From positions 806,001-870,000 of the forward strand of contig NZ_SNWA01000002.1 of NCBI RefSeq assembly GCF_004361815.1: a stretch of 64,000 bases of DNA. The letters run 5' to 3'. Both the position numbers and the translations under genes were made by a program. This DNA is from Paraburkholderia sp. BL10I2N1 (lineage in GTDB: Bacteria > Pseudomonadota > Gammaproteobacteria > Burkholderiales > Burkholderiaceae). Shown piece after piece: positions 36,275-45,703 of this stretch. The notes beneath the pieces are model-generated. The model saw nothing but the letters and a program-made list of their open reading frames with translations. It had not been told where the DNA came from and did no database searches. Numbering within the stretch: the first letter of the stretch is position 1; each line of letters opens with the position of its first letter.

Positions 36275-37503
36275 ATGTCCGATTACGCGTCACCCGTCCC
36301 ACGGTCCCCAGTCCCACGGCGTTTTAGTATCGACCCCAAGCCACTCGGCATCTCCGCGGCTCTGATCGTCCTTGGCGCGTTGTATCTCGCGCAAACCGTC
36401 AGCGCCCGCCAGGCCGCGTTGTATGTGGTTGGCGCACTGCTCGGCGTCGCGCTGTATCACGCTGCGTTCGGCTTTACGTCGGCGCGGCGTGTGCTCATCG
36501 CGGACGGGCGCGGCGCCGGTCTGCGCGCGCAGATGGTCATGCTCGCGATTGGCGTGGCGCTCTTCTTTCCCGCGTTGTCCGCCGGTTCACTGTTCGGCAT
36601 GCCGGTCGCAGGATTCGTGTCGCCGGCGGGCACGTCGGTCGTGGTTGGCGCGTTCATCTTCGGTATTGGCATGCAACTCGGTGGCGGGTGCGCGTCGGGC
36701 ACGCTGTACACCGTCGGTGGTGACAGCACGCGGATGATCGTGACGCTCGTCGCGTTCATCGTCGGCTCGGTCGTGGCAACGGCCCACATGCCGTTCTGGC
36801 GCGCGCTTCCGTCGTTGAAGCCCGTTTCGCTCGTCAAGACGCTTGGTGCGGGGCCCGCGCTTGCCGTCAACTGGATCGTGTTCGCGGCCATCGCGGCGCT
36901 GACCGTCGTCATCGAAAAGCGGCGTCACGGCCGCCTCGTCGGCTCCGATACCCGCCCTGCGCACGCGTCGCCGTGGCTGCACGGGCCGTGGCCGATGATG
37001 GCCGGCGCGGTTGCGCTCGCCCTGCTCAACTTTGCCACGCTCGCGCTGTCGGGGCGGCCATGGGGCATTACGTCGGCTTTTGCGCTGTGGGGTGCGAAAG
37101 CGGCATCTGCGATCGGCTTCGACGTCGCGAGCTGGCCGTATTGGGCCGGCAAGGCCAACGCCGCGGCGCTCGCCGCGCCCGTTTCACGTGATGTGACCTC
37201 GGTATGGATATCGGCATTGTGCTGGGCGCAATGCTTGCCGCGGCGCTGGCCGGCCGCTACGCGCCGGTATGGCGCGTGCCGATGCGTTCATTCGTTGCGG
37301 CTTGCGTCGGCGGTCTGCTGCTTGGCTATGGCGCGCGGCTCGCTTATGGCTGCAATATCGGCGCGTATTTCAGCGGCATTGCGTCGGGCAGTCTGCACGG
37401 CTGGCTGTGGCTTGTCGCGGCGTTCTTCGGCAACGTGCTCGGCACGAAGCTGCGTCCGCTGTTCGGGCTGGAAGTGGAGCGGCTCAAGCCAACCTCGTGC
37501 TAG
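36275..37503 (+). pseudogene. YeeE/YedE-family sulfur-compound transporter, frameshifted
   Basis: ATG at 36275 behind GGAG begins a polytopic protein with the YeeE/YedE motifs FGIGMQLGGGCASGTLYTVG (conserved Cys for thiosulfate passage) and WGITSAFALWGAKA. Near 37195-37204 the frame breaks: the sequence reads VSRDVTS then GTATGG; with one extra base the protein would continue as VMDIGIVLGAMLAAALAGRY through the second motif LGYGARLAYGCNIGAYFSGI to a natural end at 37503. As written the upstream frame runs on to 37609 with nonsense residues. Known relatives take up thiosulfate. A one-base deletion or sequencing error would explain it. Confidence 0.85.
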
Positions 37504-37535
37504 CGTTTTACGCGGAAGACGCGCGACTACCCTCA

Positions 37536-38747
37536 TCATTTCTGTGCGTCGCGGTTGGCGGCCACCAACGCGATCGCGGACACCACATAACCGACATTCT
37601 GCTGATTGAGGCCCGCCACGCACATCCGTCCCGAACGGAGCAGATAGATCCCGTGCTCAGCGCGCAGCCGCTCGACCTGCCCCTCGCTTAGCCCCGTGTA
37701 AGTGAACATGCCGACCTGCGATGTATAACGCTCGCGCATCACGTCGTCGACGAGCCCCGCAAGTCCTTCGTGCATCCTGCCGCGCATCGACTTGATACGC
37801 TGTCGCATCGAGGCCAGCTCGCTCTCCCACGCGGCGCGCAGCGCTGCGTTCGAAAGAACGCCCGCCACCAGCTTCGCGCCGTGCGTGGGCGGGTTGCTGT
37901 AGTTCGACCGGATCGCAAAGGTTAGCTGCCCGAGCACGCGCTGCGCTTCGTCAGCGTCGCGGCACACAACGCTCAATGCGCCGCAACGCTCGCCGTACAG
38001 CGAGAAGTTCTTCGAGAACGAACTGGCGACGATCAAAGGCACACCGGCGTCTGCCAGCGAACGCACGCAGGCGGCATCTTCATCGAGCCCATCGCCGAAT
38101 CCCTGGTACGCCATGTCGACGAACGCAATGAGTTTTCGGCGCTGGAGGACGGGTATCAGTTCGGCCCATTGCGCCCGGTCGAGGTCGACGCCGGTTGGGT
38201 TGTGGCAGCAGGCGTGCAGCAGAACGACGCTACGCTCGGGCAGCGAATCGATCGCGGCGCGCATCGCATCGAAGCGCAGGCCGCCGGTCTGCGGGTCGTA
38301 GTACGGGTAGGTGTTGACCGTGAGTCCGGCGCCTTCGAACACGACGCGATGATTCTCCCAGCTCGGATCGCTGATCCAGATCTGCGAAGCTGGCAAGTGG
38401 CGATGCAGGAAATCGGCTGCAACCTTCAGTGCCCCGGAACCGCCGAGCGTCTGCAGCGTCGCGATACGGCCCGCAAGACGTGCCTCGTGATTCGCGCCGA
38501 AGACCAGCGCCTGGGCGGCGTCGCGATAGCCGGCATGACCCGCCATTGGCAGATAGCCGCGCGGGGCGGCCGCTTCGAGCAGCGAGGCTTCGACAGCCTG
38601 AACGGCACTCATCACAGGTAGCCGGCCCGCTTCGTCGAAGTACATGCCGATGCTCAGGTTGACTTTATCGGTGCGCGGATCGCGCTGGAAGTCTTCGTTC
38701 AGGGAAAGAATCGGATCGCCGGCATAGGCGGGCACATTTTCGAACAT
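37536..38747 (-). CDS. tyrB: Aromatic amino acid aminotransferase (TyrB/AspC class I)
   Basis: A 403-residue PLP-dependent aminotransferase starting at 38747 behind AAGGAAGA (an ATG 15 bases upstream is a weaker option). Family residues are visible: LQTLGGSGALKVAADFL, the HNPTGVDLD loop binding PLP, DMAYQGFGDGLDED, and SSFSKNFSLYGERCG with the Schiff-base Lys. The C-terminal substrate Arg lies in YLLRSGRMCVAGL. It transfers amino groups between aromatic amino acids or aspartate and 2-oxoglutarate. Monocistronic here, converging with the yeeE pseudogene. Confidence 0.93.
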   Translation of the reverse strand: MFENVPAYAGDPILSLNEDFQRDPRTDKVNLSIGMYFDEAGRLPVMSAVQAVEASLLEAAAPRGYLPMAGHAGYRDAAQALVFGANHEARLAGRIATLQTLGGSGALKVAADFLHRHLPASQIWISDPSWENHRVVFEGAGLTVNTYPYYDPQTGGLRFDAMRAAIDSLPERSVVLLHACCHNPTGVDLDRAQWAELIPVLQRRKLIAFVDMAYQGFGDGLDEDAACVRSLADAGVPLIVASSFSKNFSLYGERCGALSVVCRDADEAQRVLGQLTFAIRSNYSNPPTHGAKLVAGVLSNAALRAAWESELASMRQRIKSMRGRMHEGLAGLVDDVMRERYTSQVGMFTYTGLSEGQVERLRAEHGIYLLRSGRMCVAGLNQQNVGYVVSAIALVAANRDAQK

Positions 38748-39050
38748 CGCGTCTTCCTTCATGGATGGCAACGGGCGCGCGGATTGCGATGTGCCCAAAG
38801 ATACGAGCCTATACGGCCCGTTTCGAAACGGACATGCCCGCAAGAATCAGACACATGCCTGATCCTATCACTCGCTGGCCCCGGGCCGTACGAACGTGAC
38901 GGGACCGCCGGATAGACTCAAAAACATGCCCGGCCGGCTCATTCGCCCACGTGAGCACCCAGGCGCGGTTGTGGACGGCCGTTCATGGCAGGGAATGCGT
39001 CCTGCGCGGCGTGACGTTTCGTTAGCGCCTCGAGGCGCGCGGCCTGGTTT

Positions 39051-39233
39051 TCCTGGATGTCCGTTCACGAGGTCGCGTCAAGCATCGACGCCGGACGCGT
39101 GCTCGTCAACACGCTCGCCCATGAACCGGCCGCGCCATTCGGCGGCTTCAAGCAATCGGGGATCGGCCGGGAGTACGGCGCGTTTGGGCTGGAGGCATTT
39201 CTTGAGCCGAAGGCCGTTCTTGGCGTGCTGTGA
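39051..39233 (+). pseudogene. C-terminal remnant of an aldehyde dehydrogenase
   Basis: About 57 codons in one frame encode VHEVASSIDAGRVLVNTLAH and PFGGFKQSGIGREYGAFGLE with the tail FLEPKAVLGVL and a stop at 39233. This is the conserved C-terminus of NAD(P)-dependent aldehyde dehydrogenases (APFGGxKxSGxGRExG...L..F...K). Stop codons and unrelated sequence lie upstream, so at least 400 residues including the catalytic Cys are missing. Confidence 0.83.
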
Positions 39234-39404
39234 GGCTCGAGCCCAGACATCTGTTCGTGCGCCTCCTCTTCTGACCTGAGAGGACGGCCTGTGCTACGGC
39301 CAGGGACTTCGGCGACAGGTGATCCCTGAACATACACCGTGCAGTCCAGGGTCGGGAAAGTGTACGGGAGAGTTGGCGCCATCGCAGACTGCGATGGCAG
39401 CGCG

Positions 39405-39995
39405 TCAGATGATCAGGCGTGAGATCTTCGTTCCTTCCAGCGAGACGCCGGCCATCAGACCCGCGTTCGTCAGCACAAAGGCCTGGACCGGGCCTGTTGC
39501 CGTCGAAGTGTCGACGTTGCCGTTCGCACCGACCTTCAGCACAGCGACGGTTGCGTCGACACCGGCTGCCCAGCCGAGGCTGTGCGTAAATTCATCGAGT
39601 GCTTCCTGCGTCATGAACAGCATGATGATCGCTTTCGACTGCGCGCCGATCTGCAAGCCAAACGACGCCGCGGCAATGCTGTAATAGCCGCTCGTTTGCC
39701 CGCCTATGCGCAAGACGCCCTGGCCGTACTGCCCGCCGAACCAGAATCCGGCCGCGAACACTGAAGGAAACACCAGCACGCCGCGCGCGTTGTCGACAAG
39801 TTCGCGCGAGTCGTGGACTGCGGCGAAAAGACGTTGGAGGGTCGCGTTCGCGTCCGCGTCGAGTGACTGGCGCCGCCCGGCGTTGGCCTCGGGTGTCGCG
39901 TCCGACGACGGTGGCGTCGTCGTGCAACCGCTCAGTGACAGTCCTCCTGAAGCGAATATGGCGCTGGTCATGGCAATGAATCGACGGCGTTGCAT
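39405..39995 (-). CDS. SYLF-domain (YSC84-like) lipoprotein
   Basis: A 196-residue lipoprotein starting behind an excellent AGGAGG site. The signal sequence MQRRRFIAMTSAIFASGG ends in the lipobox SLSGC (Cys near residue 26). The mature part matches the SYLF/YSC84 lipid-binding fold: LVDNARGVLVFPSVFAAGFW, GGQYGQGVLRI, then SFGLQIGAQSKAIIMLFMTQ and GVDATVAVLKVGANGNVDTS. Members bind phosphoinositides in eukaryotes; in bacteria they are envelope lipoproteins of uncertain role. Confidence 0.87.
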   Translation of the reverse strand: MQRRRFIAMTSAIFASGGLSLSGCTTTPPSSDATPEANAGRRQSLDADANATLQRLFAAVHDSRELVDNARGVLVFPSVFAAGFWFGGQYGQGVLRIGGQTSGYYSIAAASFGLQIGAQSKAIIMLFMTQEALDEFTHSLGWAAGVDATVAVLKVGANGNVDTSTATGPVQAFVLTNAGLMAGVSLEGTKISRLII

Positions 39996-40146
39996 GCAAC
40001 CTCCTGTCAAGGCTAACTTTCTGCGCGAAAAGTGGACTCAGTCAGCGCGCGCCCTTGAGGCATGCGGCTCGCGCCTTAATGCGCTGACATCAGGAGCTGC
40101 CCGCTAGTTCCATCGAAGGGTTGCCGTATCCAGCCTATTGAAATAC

Positions 40147-40225
40147 GCATGCGATTTAATCGGATACGCTTGACATCGCCAGATTTCTCGATCATTATGC
40201 GTCGCATGCGATTTAAACGCATACG
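40147..40225 (+). promoter_or_regulatory. ohr promoter flanked by two near-identical palindromic operators (OhrR-type)
   Basis: Two 22-base elements, 40147-40168 and 40204-40225, share GCATGCGATTTAA and differ at only 2 positions; each is an imperfect palindrome around TTTAA. Between and partly overlapping them is a strong promoter: TTGACA at 40170-40175, 17 bases, CATTAT at 40193-40198. This places one element against the -35 and the other just after the -10, ideal for repression. MarR-type OhrR sensors of organic peroxides control ohr genes through A+T-rich palindromes, so OhrR is the likely binder; no ohrR is in this window. Confidence 0.75.
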
Positions 40226-40267
40226 AGTAACAAGCACCTGACACCCTTATCCCTCAAGGAATCCATC

Positions 40268-40714
40268 ATGACCAGAATCGATAAAGTCCTCTTCTCCGGC
40301 AACACCCATACCACGGTCAACCGCGACCCCGCCGCCCAGCGTGGCGAGCACGGCGTCGTCGACATCAAACTATCGACGCCCAGCGGTGAAAACGTCGAGT
40401 TCATCGCGACCGAGCCGCACCCGAGAGCGGAGCAATTGTTTGCTGGCGCCTGGTCGGCCTGTTACATCACCGCGTTCGGGATCGCAGCCCAACTGAAGAG
40501 GGTCACGCTGCCGCCGGATTATTCCGTGGATATCCAGGTAGACATTGGGCAGACCGGTGCCGAGTGGTTCCTCGGTGCCCAGTTCACCATCCGCGTGCCG
40601 GGCCTGGCAAAGGAAGTCGTCGAGGCGATCGCGCACTCTGCCCATCAGATCTGCCCGTACTCGAAGGCTGTGCACGGAAACATTGAAGTCGGCCTGAATA
40701 TCATCACGGCGTGA
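40268..40714 (+). CDS. ohr: Organic hydroperoxide resistance protein Ohr (OsmC/Ohr family)
   Basis: A 148-residue thiol peroxidase starting after TCAAGGA. Both redox cysteines are present: peroxidatic Cys in FAGAWSACYITAFG near residue 64 and resolving Cys in AHQICPYSKAVHGNIEV near 128. The Arg and Glu needed for catalysis fit the family. Ohr reduces organic and fatty acid hydroperoxides using lipoyl proteins. It is preceded by the operator-rich promoter at 40147-40225. Confidence 0.9.
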   Translation: MTRIDKVLFSGNTHTTVNRDPAAQRGEHGVVDIKLSTPSGENVEFIATEPHPRAEQLFAGAWSACYITAFGIAAQLKRVTLPPDYSVDIQVDIGQTGAEWFLGAQFTIRVPGLAKEVVEAIAHSAHQICPYSKAVHGNIEVGLNIITA

Positions 40715-40782
40715 GCCACCAAGGCACGCGCCTCTCGCTAAGGCACGTGCCTTTCACTGAACATCTTTTAGGAATTTCTGTC

Positions 40783-41055
40783 ATGAAGACCAAATTTATC
40801 GCCGCACTGCTCGTCGCACTTTCGGCATCCGCCGCCGCTCCCGCATTCGCCAGCGGCTATGGTCCGGCTCCGTTCTACAGGCCCTCGGTTGGCGCACCGG
40901 CGTCGCAACATGGTCAGAGCGTGCAAACCCTCGCCGCGGAGCGCGACGAGGCTACCGGCTCGCAAGAAGCGTATGGCGGAGTTGTTTCCGGCCACGCCCA
41001 ATCGGCGGGCCGTGCCGCTGTGACGCCGCTAGACAACATCTACGCACGTCACTAG
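40783..41055 (+). CDS. Small secreted protein (90 aa), unknown
   Basis: Start at 40783 behind TAGGAA. The signal peptide MKTKFIAALLVALSASAAAP ends near AFASG. The mature part is about 68 residues, hydrophilic, with VQTLAAERDEATGSQEAYGG; similar short exported proteins are numerous in Burkholderia and some resemble DUF4148, but I cannot assign a family firmly. It lies 68 bases after ohr on the same strand and may be co-transcribed. Confidence 0.65.
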   Translation: MKTKFIAALLVALSASAAAPAFASGYGPAPFYRPSVGAPASQHGQSVQTLAAERDEATGSQEAYGGVVSGHAQSAGRAAVTPLDNIYARH

Positions 41056-41218
41056 ATCGCGCATCCCCGCAGCAGGCCGTTGTGCATCATGGCTGAGCCG
41101 CATATCGCAGTTGCTCGCTGGTCGGCCCATCCCCCGATCGCGCAGCAGGCCCGATACGGTTCGTCATGGTCGCCAGCGGCCTATGTGCCTGACCCAAGGG
41201 TTCGAAGCGTTACCTCGT

Positions 41219-42280
41219 TCAAAACGCGCGAAAGCGCTGGATCGGCTTGCCCTCGATCACGGTCGTGCCGGTAGGCGAATCCGTTTCGACCGTCTGGGTC
41301 AGCTCGAACCCGGCAGTGCGGTAGAGTGCACAATATTCCGCCTCGGTGCGCTCGCAACCTCCCGTCACAAGGAGCATGTTCAGGTCGGAGAGTTCGGGAT
41401 AGATGGTTCTCGCGGCCGGGCGCAACATCGCTTCCAGCAAGACCAGTTTGCCGTCGGCAGCGATGGCCCGGCGGACGTTCTTCAGGATCGCGGTTGCCTT
41501 TTCGTCATCCCAATCGTGGATTACACGGGAAAGAATGTAGGTATCCCCTCCGGCAGGAACGGAGGCAAAGAAGTCGCCCGAAATGATCTCGCAGCGGTCT
41601 TCCAATCCAGCTTGGGCAATTGTGCTTTGGCCACCCGCCAGGGCGTGAGGCAGATCGAACAGTATGCCGTGCATGCCCGGATTTCGCGTCAGAATGTCGG
41701 CAATGATCCTCCCATGTCCTCCACCCACGTCGACGATTTGTCTGGCTGGAGAAAAGTCATACGCTTCCAGCACGCCGATCATATGAAGGGTCGAGAAGGC
41801 GGTCATCGTGGCATTGAAGAGTTTCGTCCGCTCGGGCTTGCTCAGCAGCCAATCGAAACAGTTGGAGGCGCCAGAGAGTTTTTGGCTGACGCTTTCCCCT
41901 GTCTTGACGCAGTGCTCGAAAAGCTCGATGACGCTCGCTCCGGCTTCGCCACCGATGAATAGAGCCGCGGAGTACAACGACCCCTCTGCGTCCCGCCTGA
42001 GCAGTTCGCCCAGAGGTCCCACCGTGAAGCGACCCGGTGTCTCTTCCGAAAAGACGCCAAAGTTCGACAGCGCTCGCATCGTGCGCCCGAGAGACCGCGC
42101 GCTGGCGCCGGCCGCCTCAGCCAGTTGTTCGATGCTCCTCGGCTCATCGGCGAGCAAATCGGCAATTCCCAGTGCCGCCACCACGTGAATCGCCTCTGAA
42201 ATGAGCCGCATCTGGAGAAGCTCAAGCAGACGGGCGGCCGCCTCTGGTCTGGTCACTTGTAATGGAGCAGTGGCATGCAT
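41219..42280 (-). CDS. SAM-dependent O-methyltransferase, family 2 (acetylserotonin OMT-like)
   Basis: A 353-residue enzyme. The N-terminal dimerisation winged helix (VVAALGIADLLADEPRSIEQ, then LAEAAGASARSLGRTMRALS) is followed by the SAM domain with IVDVGGGHGRIIADILTRNP, LFDLPHALAGG, and the catalytic-base region SRVIHDWDDEKATAIL (His, Asp) as in plant and Streptomyces O-methyltransferases. Start at 42280 behind GGGAGGA. Substrate unknown; such enzymes methylate phenolic secondary metabolites. It is not accompanied by other biosynthetic genes here. Confidence 0.88.
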   Translation of the reverse strand: MHATAPLQVTRPEAAARLLELLQMRLISEAIHVVAALGIADLLADEPRSIEQLAEAAGASARSLGRTMRALSNFGVFSEETPGRFTVGPLGELLRRDAEGSLYSAALFIGGEAGASVIELFEHCVKTGESVSQKLSGASNCFDWLLSKPERTKLFNATMTAFSTLHMIGVLEAYDFSPARQIVDVGGGHGRIIADILTRNPGMHGILFDLPHALAGGQSTIAQAGLEDRCEIISGDFFASVPAGGDTYILSRVIHDWDDEKATAILKNVRRAIAADGKLVLLEAMLRPAARTIYPELSDLNMLLVTGGCERTEAEYCALYRTAGFELTQTVETDSPTGTTVIEGKPIQRFRAF

Positions 42281-42478
42281 TTGCGGTCCTCCCAAGTCTG
42301 GCTGTCAGCATCCTGCGGAACCGGGTGTCTGGCAAGCACTTGTAGCTCAAGGACGAAAAGAACCTGCCAGAATTGCATACAGTTCTTGCATACGAGCTTG
42401 CTTCAGACACAGGGACATCGCCGCCCAGGGGCGTCTGGAGGTGTTTCCTCAGTTCCATGAACTCAAAGGAGATGACAG

Positions 42479-43936
42479 ATGGAAATCCGCAATCCTTCGC
42501 CCGGTCTCTACAACGCAGATCTCGCGCCCTCCAGGGTGCGCAACTGGGGTGCCTTCAGCATTTTCAACGTCTGGACCTCCGACGTGCACAGCCTCTGGGG
42601 CTACTACCTCGCCGCCAGCCTGTTCCTGCTGTGCGGCAGCTTTACCAACTTTGTGCTGGCGATCGGGCTCGGCTCGCTGGTGATCTTCGCGCTGATGAAT
42701 CTGATCGGCTACGCCGGCGAGAAGACCGGCGTGCCTTACCCGGTGCTGGCGCGCGCCTCGTTCGGCGTATGGGGCGCCAACCTGGCGGCGCTGGTGCGCG
42801 CCGTGGTGGCCTGCTTCTGGTACGGCGCACAGACGGCAGCGGCTTCGAGCGCGATGGTCGCGCTGTTGATCCGCAGCCCCAGCTTGATGGCGTTCCACAA
42901 GGGCACGCACTTCCTCGGCCACTCGGTACTGGAGGTGATCTGCTACTTCGTCGTCTGGGCGCTGCAGCTGCTCATCATCCAGAAGGGCATGGAAACGGTG
43001 CGCAAATTCCAGGACCTGGCCGGTCCGGCGGTGTGGGTCGCGATGCTGATCCTGGCGATCGGCCTATGCGTCAAAGCCGGCGGCTTCTCCTTCGACCATG
43101 GCATGCCGATGAACGTGCTGCTCGAGAAGACCAGGGACGCCGGCGTCAGCGGCGAGCCCGGCTCGTTCTGGGCGCTGATGGCAGTGGGCGCGACCTGGAT
43201 CACCTACTTCGCGGCGCTGTACCTGAACTTTTGCGACTTCTCGCGCTACGCGAAGAACCGCGACGCGGTCAAGAAAGGAAATCTGTGGGGCCTGCCGGTT
43301 AACCTGATCGCGTTCTCGCTGGTCGCCGGCGTCACCACCATTGCGGCCTTCAGGGTGTACGGCGAAGTGCTGCTGCACCCCGAGCAGATCTCAGCCAAGT
43401 TCGACAGCTGGCTACTGGCACTCATCGCGGCGCTGACCTTCGCAGTCGCCACCCTGGGCATCAACGTGGTGGCCAATTTCGTCTCGGCGGCGTTCGACAT
43501 CTCCAACACGTTCCCCAGGCGTATCAGCTTCAAGAAGGGCGGTTTCATCGCCGCAGCCATCGCGCTGGTGCTCTACCCGTTTGCGCCGTGGGAAGGCAAC
43601 GCCGCGCACTTCGTCAACGCCATCGGCGCCACGATGGGCCCGCTGCTTGGGATCATCCTGGTGGACTACTATCTGGTGGCCAAGGGCAACATCAACGTCG
43701 CGGCGCTCTACCAGGAGCACGGCGAGTACCGCTACGAAGGCGGCTGGAACGTCAACGCGCTGGCCGCGGTGGCGGTCGGCAGCGTGTTTTCGACCTTCCT
43801 GCCCAACTTCACCAACCTGCTACCGGCCTGGTGGAATACATATGGCTGGTTCTTCGGCGTGGTGATCGGCGGCGGCATGTACCTGATCATGGCGACGCTG
43901 CGGCCACGTACCTCGATCGCCCCGACCCGCGCTTGA
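42479..43936 (+). CDS. NCS1-family nucleobase/allantoin/hydantoin permease
   Basis: A 485-residue sodium- or proton-coupled symporter with about 12 membrane helices. Family signatures: NWGAFSIFNVWTSDVHSLWG near residue 22, GVPYPVLARASFGVWGANLA in helix 3, ALYLNFCDFSRYAKNRDAVK near 245 and GPLLGIILVDYYLVAKGNIN near 395. The ATG at 42479 follows AAAGGAG. The substrate could be cytosine, uracil, allantoin or hydantoin; no catabolic genes lie beside it. Codon use is strongly G/C at third positions compared with its neighbours. Confidence 0.88.
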   Translation: MEIRNPSPGLYNADLAPSRVRNWGAFSIFNVWTSDVHSLWGYYLAASLFLLCGSFTNFVLAIGLGSLVIFALMNLIGYAGEKTGVPYPVLARASFGVWGANLAALVRAVVACFWYGAQTAAASSAMVALLIRSPSLMAFHKGTHFLGHSVLEVICYFVVWALQLLIIQKGMETVRKFQDLAGPAVWVAMLILAIGLCVKAGGFSFDHGMPMNVLLEKTRDAGVSGEPGSFWALMAVGATWITYFAALYLNFCDFSRYAKNRDAVKKGNLWGLPVNLIAFSLVAGVTTIAAFRVYGEVLLHPEQISAKFDSWLLALIAALTFAVATLGINVVANFVSAAFDISNTFPRRISFKKGGFIAAAIALVLYPFAPWEGNAAHFVNAIGATMGPLLGIILVDYYLVAKGNINVAALYQEHGEYRYEGGWNVNALAAVAVGSVFSTFLPNFTNLLPAWWNTYGWFFGVVIGGGMYLIMATLRPRTSIAPTRA

Positions 43937-44371
43937 CGGTCTGGCTGGGCAGCTAGGCGTGGTTTCCCCGCGCCCAGCCCCATCAGGTAGGGTCGAGCAC
44001 TGGCGCGGCACCGCCGGCGGGTGCATCCCGGAAGCGGGCGGTCGGTCACCGCGTGCGGCTCGCGAATGGCAGATTCGGCCGACGGCCCGGCGCGCCGGGC
44101 GGTCGAGGGCCTGGCAATCACGTACACGAAGCCAGACGGGCGGCCTTCGTTTGCACCCTTTTGTTTCGCCGCACGGCGTTCTCTTGCATATGCCGGATCA
44201 GTGTCCTAATTTTTTTAATGATCTCGCCAGACAGGAAGCATTGAGCACGAGGAGTGGCAAGCAAAACGCACGAGGCGCATCGTGTTCGACCAGCTGGCTC
44301 AGAGCAGCAGCCAGAATCACCCGCCGTCGCGCAGCGTCGGGGCCGCTGCGCGATGCTCATGGACTTCCGAC
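43937..44371. other. Intergenic region of 435 bases
   Basis: Between the permease and the MFS gene. The first half is very G+C rich with several G/C repeats and no clear hairpin; the second half (44170-44240) is A+T richer and may hold the MFS promoter. No gene recognised. Confidence 0.4.
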
Positions 44372-45703
44372 ATGACCCTACCCAGTCCAGCCCAGGAGGT
44401 GTCGGTCAAACCACCCGACCCTCGCCTGTCGACGCTCAGTCACATACAGATCGCGTCGCTGTGGTTTGCGCTCTTTGCCCAATGGATGACGGTCGTTCCG
44501 GTGCTCGTTCCGGCACAGGTTGCCGAAATGCTCGGACGCGATGCCGCAGTAAAGGAAGGCGTAGCCGGCTCCGTGATTGCGGCTGGCGCATTTATTGCGA
44601 TGGTCGTGTCGCCGCTGGCCGGGGCGCTGTCGGATCGCTGCTCTGCAAAACATGGGCGTCGGCGGCCGTTTCTCGTCGCCGGCGTGTTCGGCACCTCGGT
44701 CGCACTGTTATGGCTTGCCTCGTTCAACGGTGCAGGGAGCATGTGGTTGTACACGCTCGCGTTCCTGCATCTTCAATTCTGGTGGAACTGGGCGGCGGGC
44801 CCCTACGCCGGGCTGGTACCCGATGTCGTGCCGAAACAGGAAGCTAGCCGCGCGAGCGCGTGGCTCAACGTGATGACCGTGCTCGGCACCGTCACTGGCA
44901 ACGTGGTGCTCGTCGCGCTGTATTCTCCGCGTCGCGTGTACCCCGCGGTCGCCACGTTCATCGCGATCATGTTGCTCTGCCTTTGGCTGACGATTCGCGG
45001 CTCAAGCGAGCCGACGCCTGCCGGATCCCGCGAGCGGTTCGAACTCTTCGCGTTCATCCGCTCGTTCTATCTTGATCCACGCGTGCACCGGAACTTCTAC
45101 TGGGTGCTGGTAACCCGCCTGTTCGGGAACATGGGAATCTGGTCGATCTTCACCTTCATGTTGTACTACCTGCAGGACGTGACAGGCATTCGTCATCCGA
45201 CCAGTCTCCTGAATGCGCTGCTTGGCGTCGGCGTGGTGCTGGCGATCCCGGCAAGCCTGCTGGGCGCCCGGCTTGCCGACCACCACGGCGTCGTTCCTGT
45301 CGTCCGCCTGACCAGCTGGATCATGGCCGGGGCTGCGATCGGCTTTGTCCTGCTGGCGCTGTGGCCGAACGTCCTGCTGGTGATCCCGGTCGCGTTGGTT
45401 TTCTGCGCCGCTTACGGCACCTATCAGGCCGTCGACTGGGCACTTGCGCTGCAGGTTTTGCCAGACGACGCGTCCGCCGGCAAGGACATGGGCATCTGGC
45501 ACGTGTCGATGGTGCTGCCGCAGATCCTCGGTCCTGCCGCGACCGGGTGGATGCTGTCATGGGTCAAGGGGTTCGCGGGTGCCGGCCCCGCCTACGTTGC
45601 CGCGTTCGCCATCGCTGCGCTATGGTTTGTGCTGGCGGCGTGGCTCGTCTCGCGCGTCAGGATCGCTGCATTGCGACACGTATCCACTGGACTCGTCGGG
45701 TGA
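44372..45703 (+). CDS. MFS transporter (sugar/GPH-like, SLC45-type)
   Basis: A 443-residue protein with about 12 membrane helices. The helix 2-3 loop motif is SDRCSAKHGRRRPFLVAG, typical of the GPH/SLC45-like branch (D-R-x-x-x-x-GRRRP), and a related sequence LADHHGVVPVVR occurs in the second half. FWWNWAAGPYAGLVPDVVPK is a family-typical helix 4 segment. Start at 44372 is preferred over 44282 as the extra residues are hydrophilic and unrelated. The ribosome site is weak. Substrate unknown; relatives move disaccharides or other sugars. Confidence 0.83.
   Translation: MTLPSPAQEVSVKPPDPRLSTLSHIQIASLWFALFAQWMTVVPVLVPAQVAEMLGRDAAVKEGVAGSVIAAGAFIAMVVSPLAGALSDRCSAKHGRRRPFLVAGVFGTSVALLWLASFNGAGSMWLYTLAFLHLQFWWNWAAGPYAGLVPDVVPKQEASRASAWLNVMTVLGTVTGNVVLVALYSPRRVYPAVATFIAIMLLCLWLTIRGSSEPTPAGSRERFELFAFIRSFYLDPRVHRNFYWVLVTRLFGNMGIWSIFTFMLYYLQDVTGIRHPTSLLNALLGVGVVLAIPASLLGARLADHHGVVPVVRLTSWIMAGAAIGFVLLALWPNVLLVIPVALVFCAAYGTYQAVDWALALQVLPDDASAGKDMGIWHVSMVLPQILGPAATGWMLSWVKGFAGAGPAYVAAFAIAALWFVLAAWLVSRVRIAALRHVSTGLVG

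Noticed and set aside
35677..36276. Long N-terminal extension of the TlpA-like ORF up to 36276
   Set aside because: The extension is antisense to the DUF2322 gene and upstream region and has no resemblance to the membrane domain; a later start is far more likely.
36275..37609. Treating the YeeE region as one intact 444-residue protein
   Set aside because: The last 70 codons are Arg/Cys/Ser-rich nonsense, whereas another frame over the same bases continues the family sequence, so it is a frameshift.
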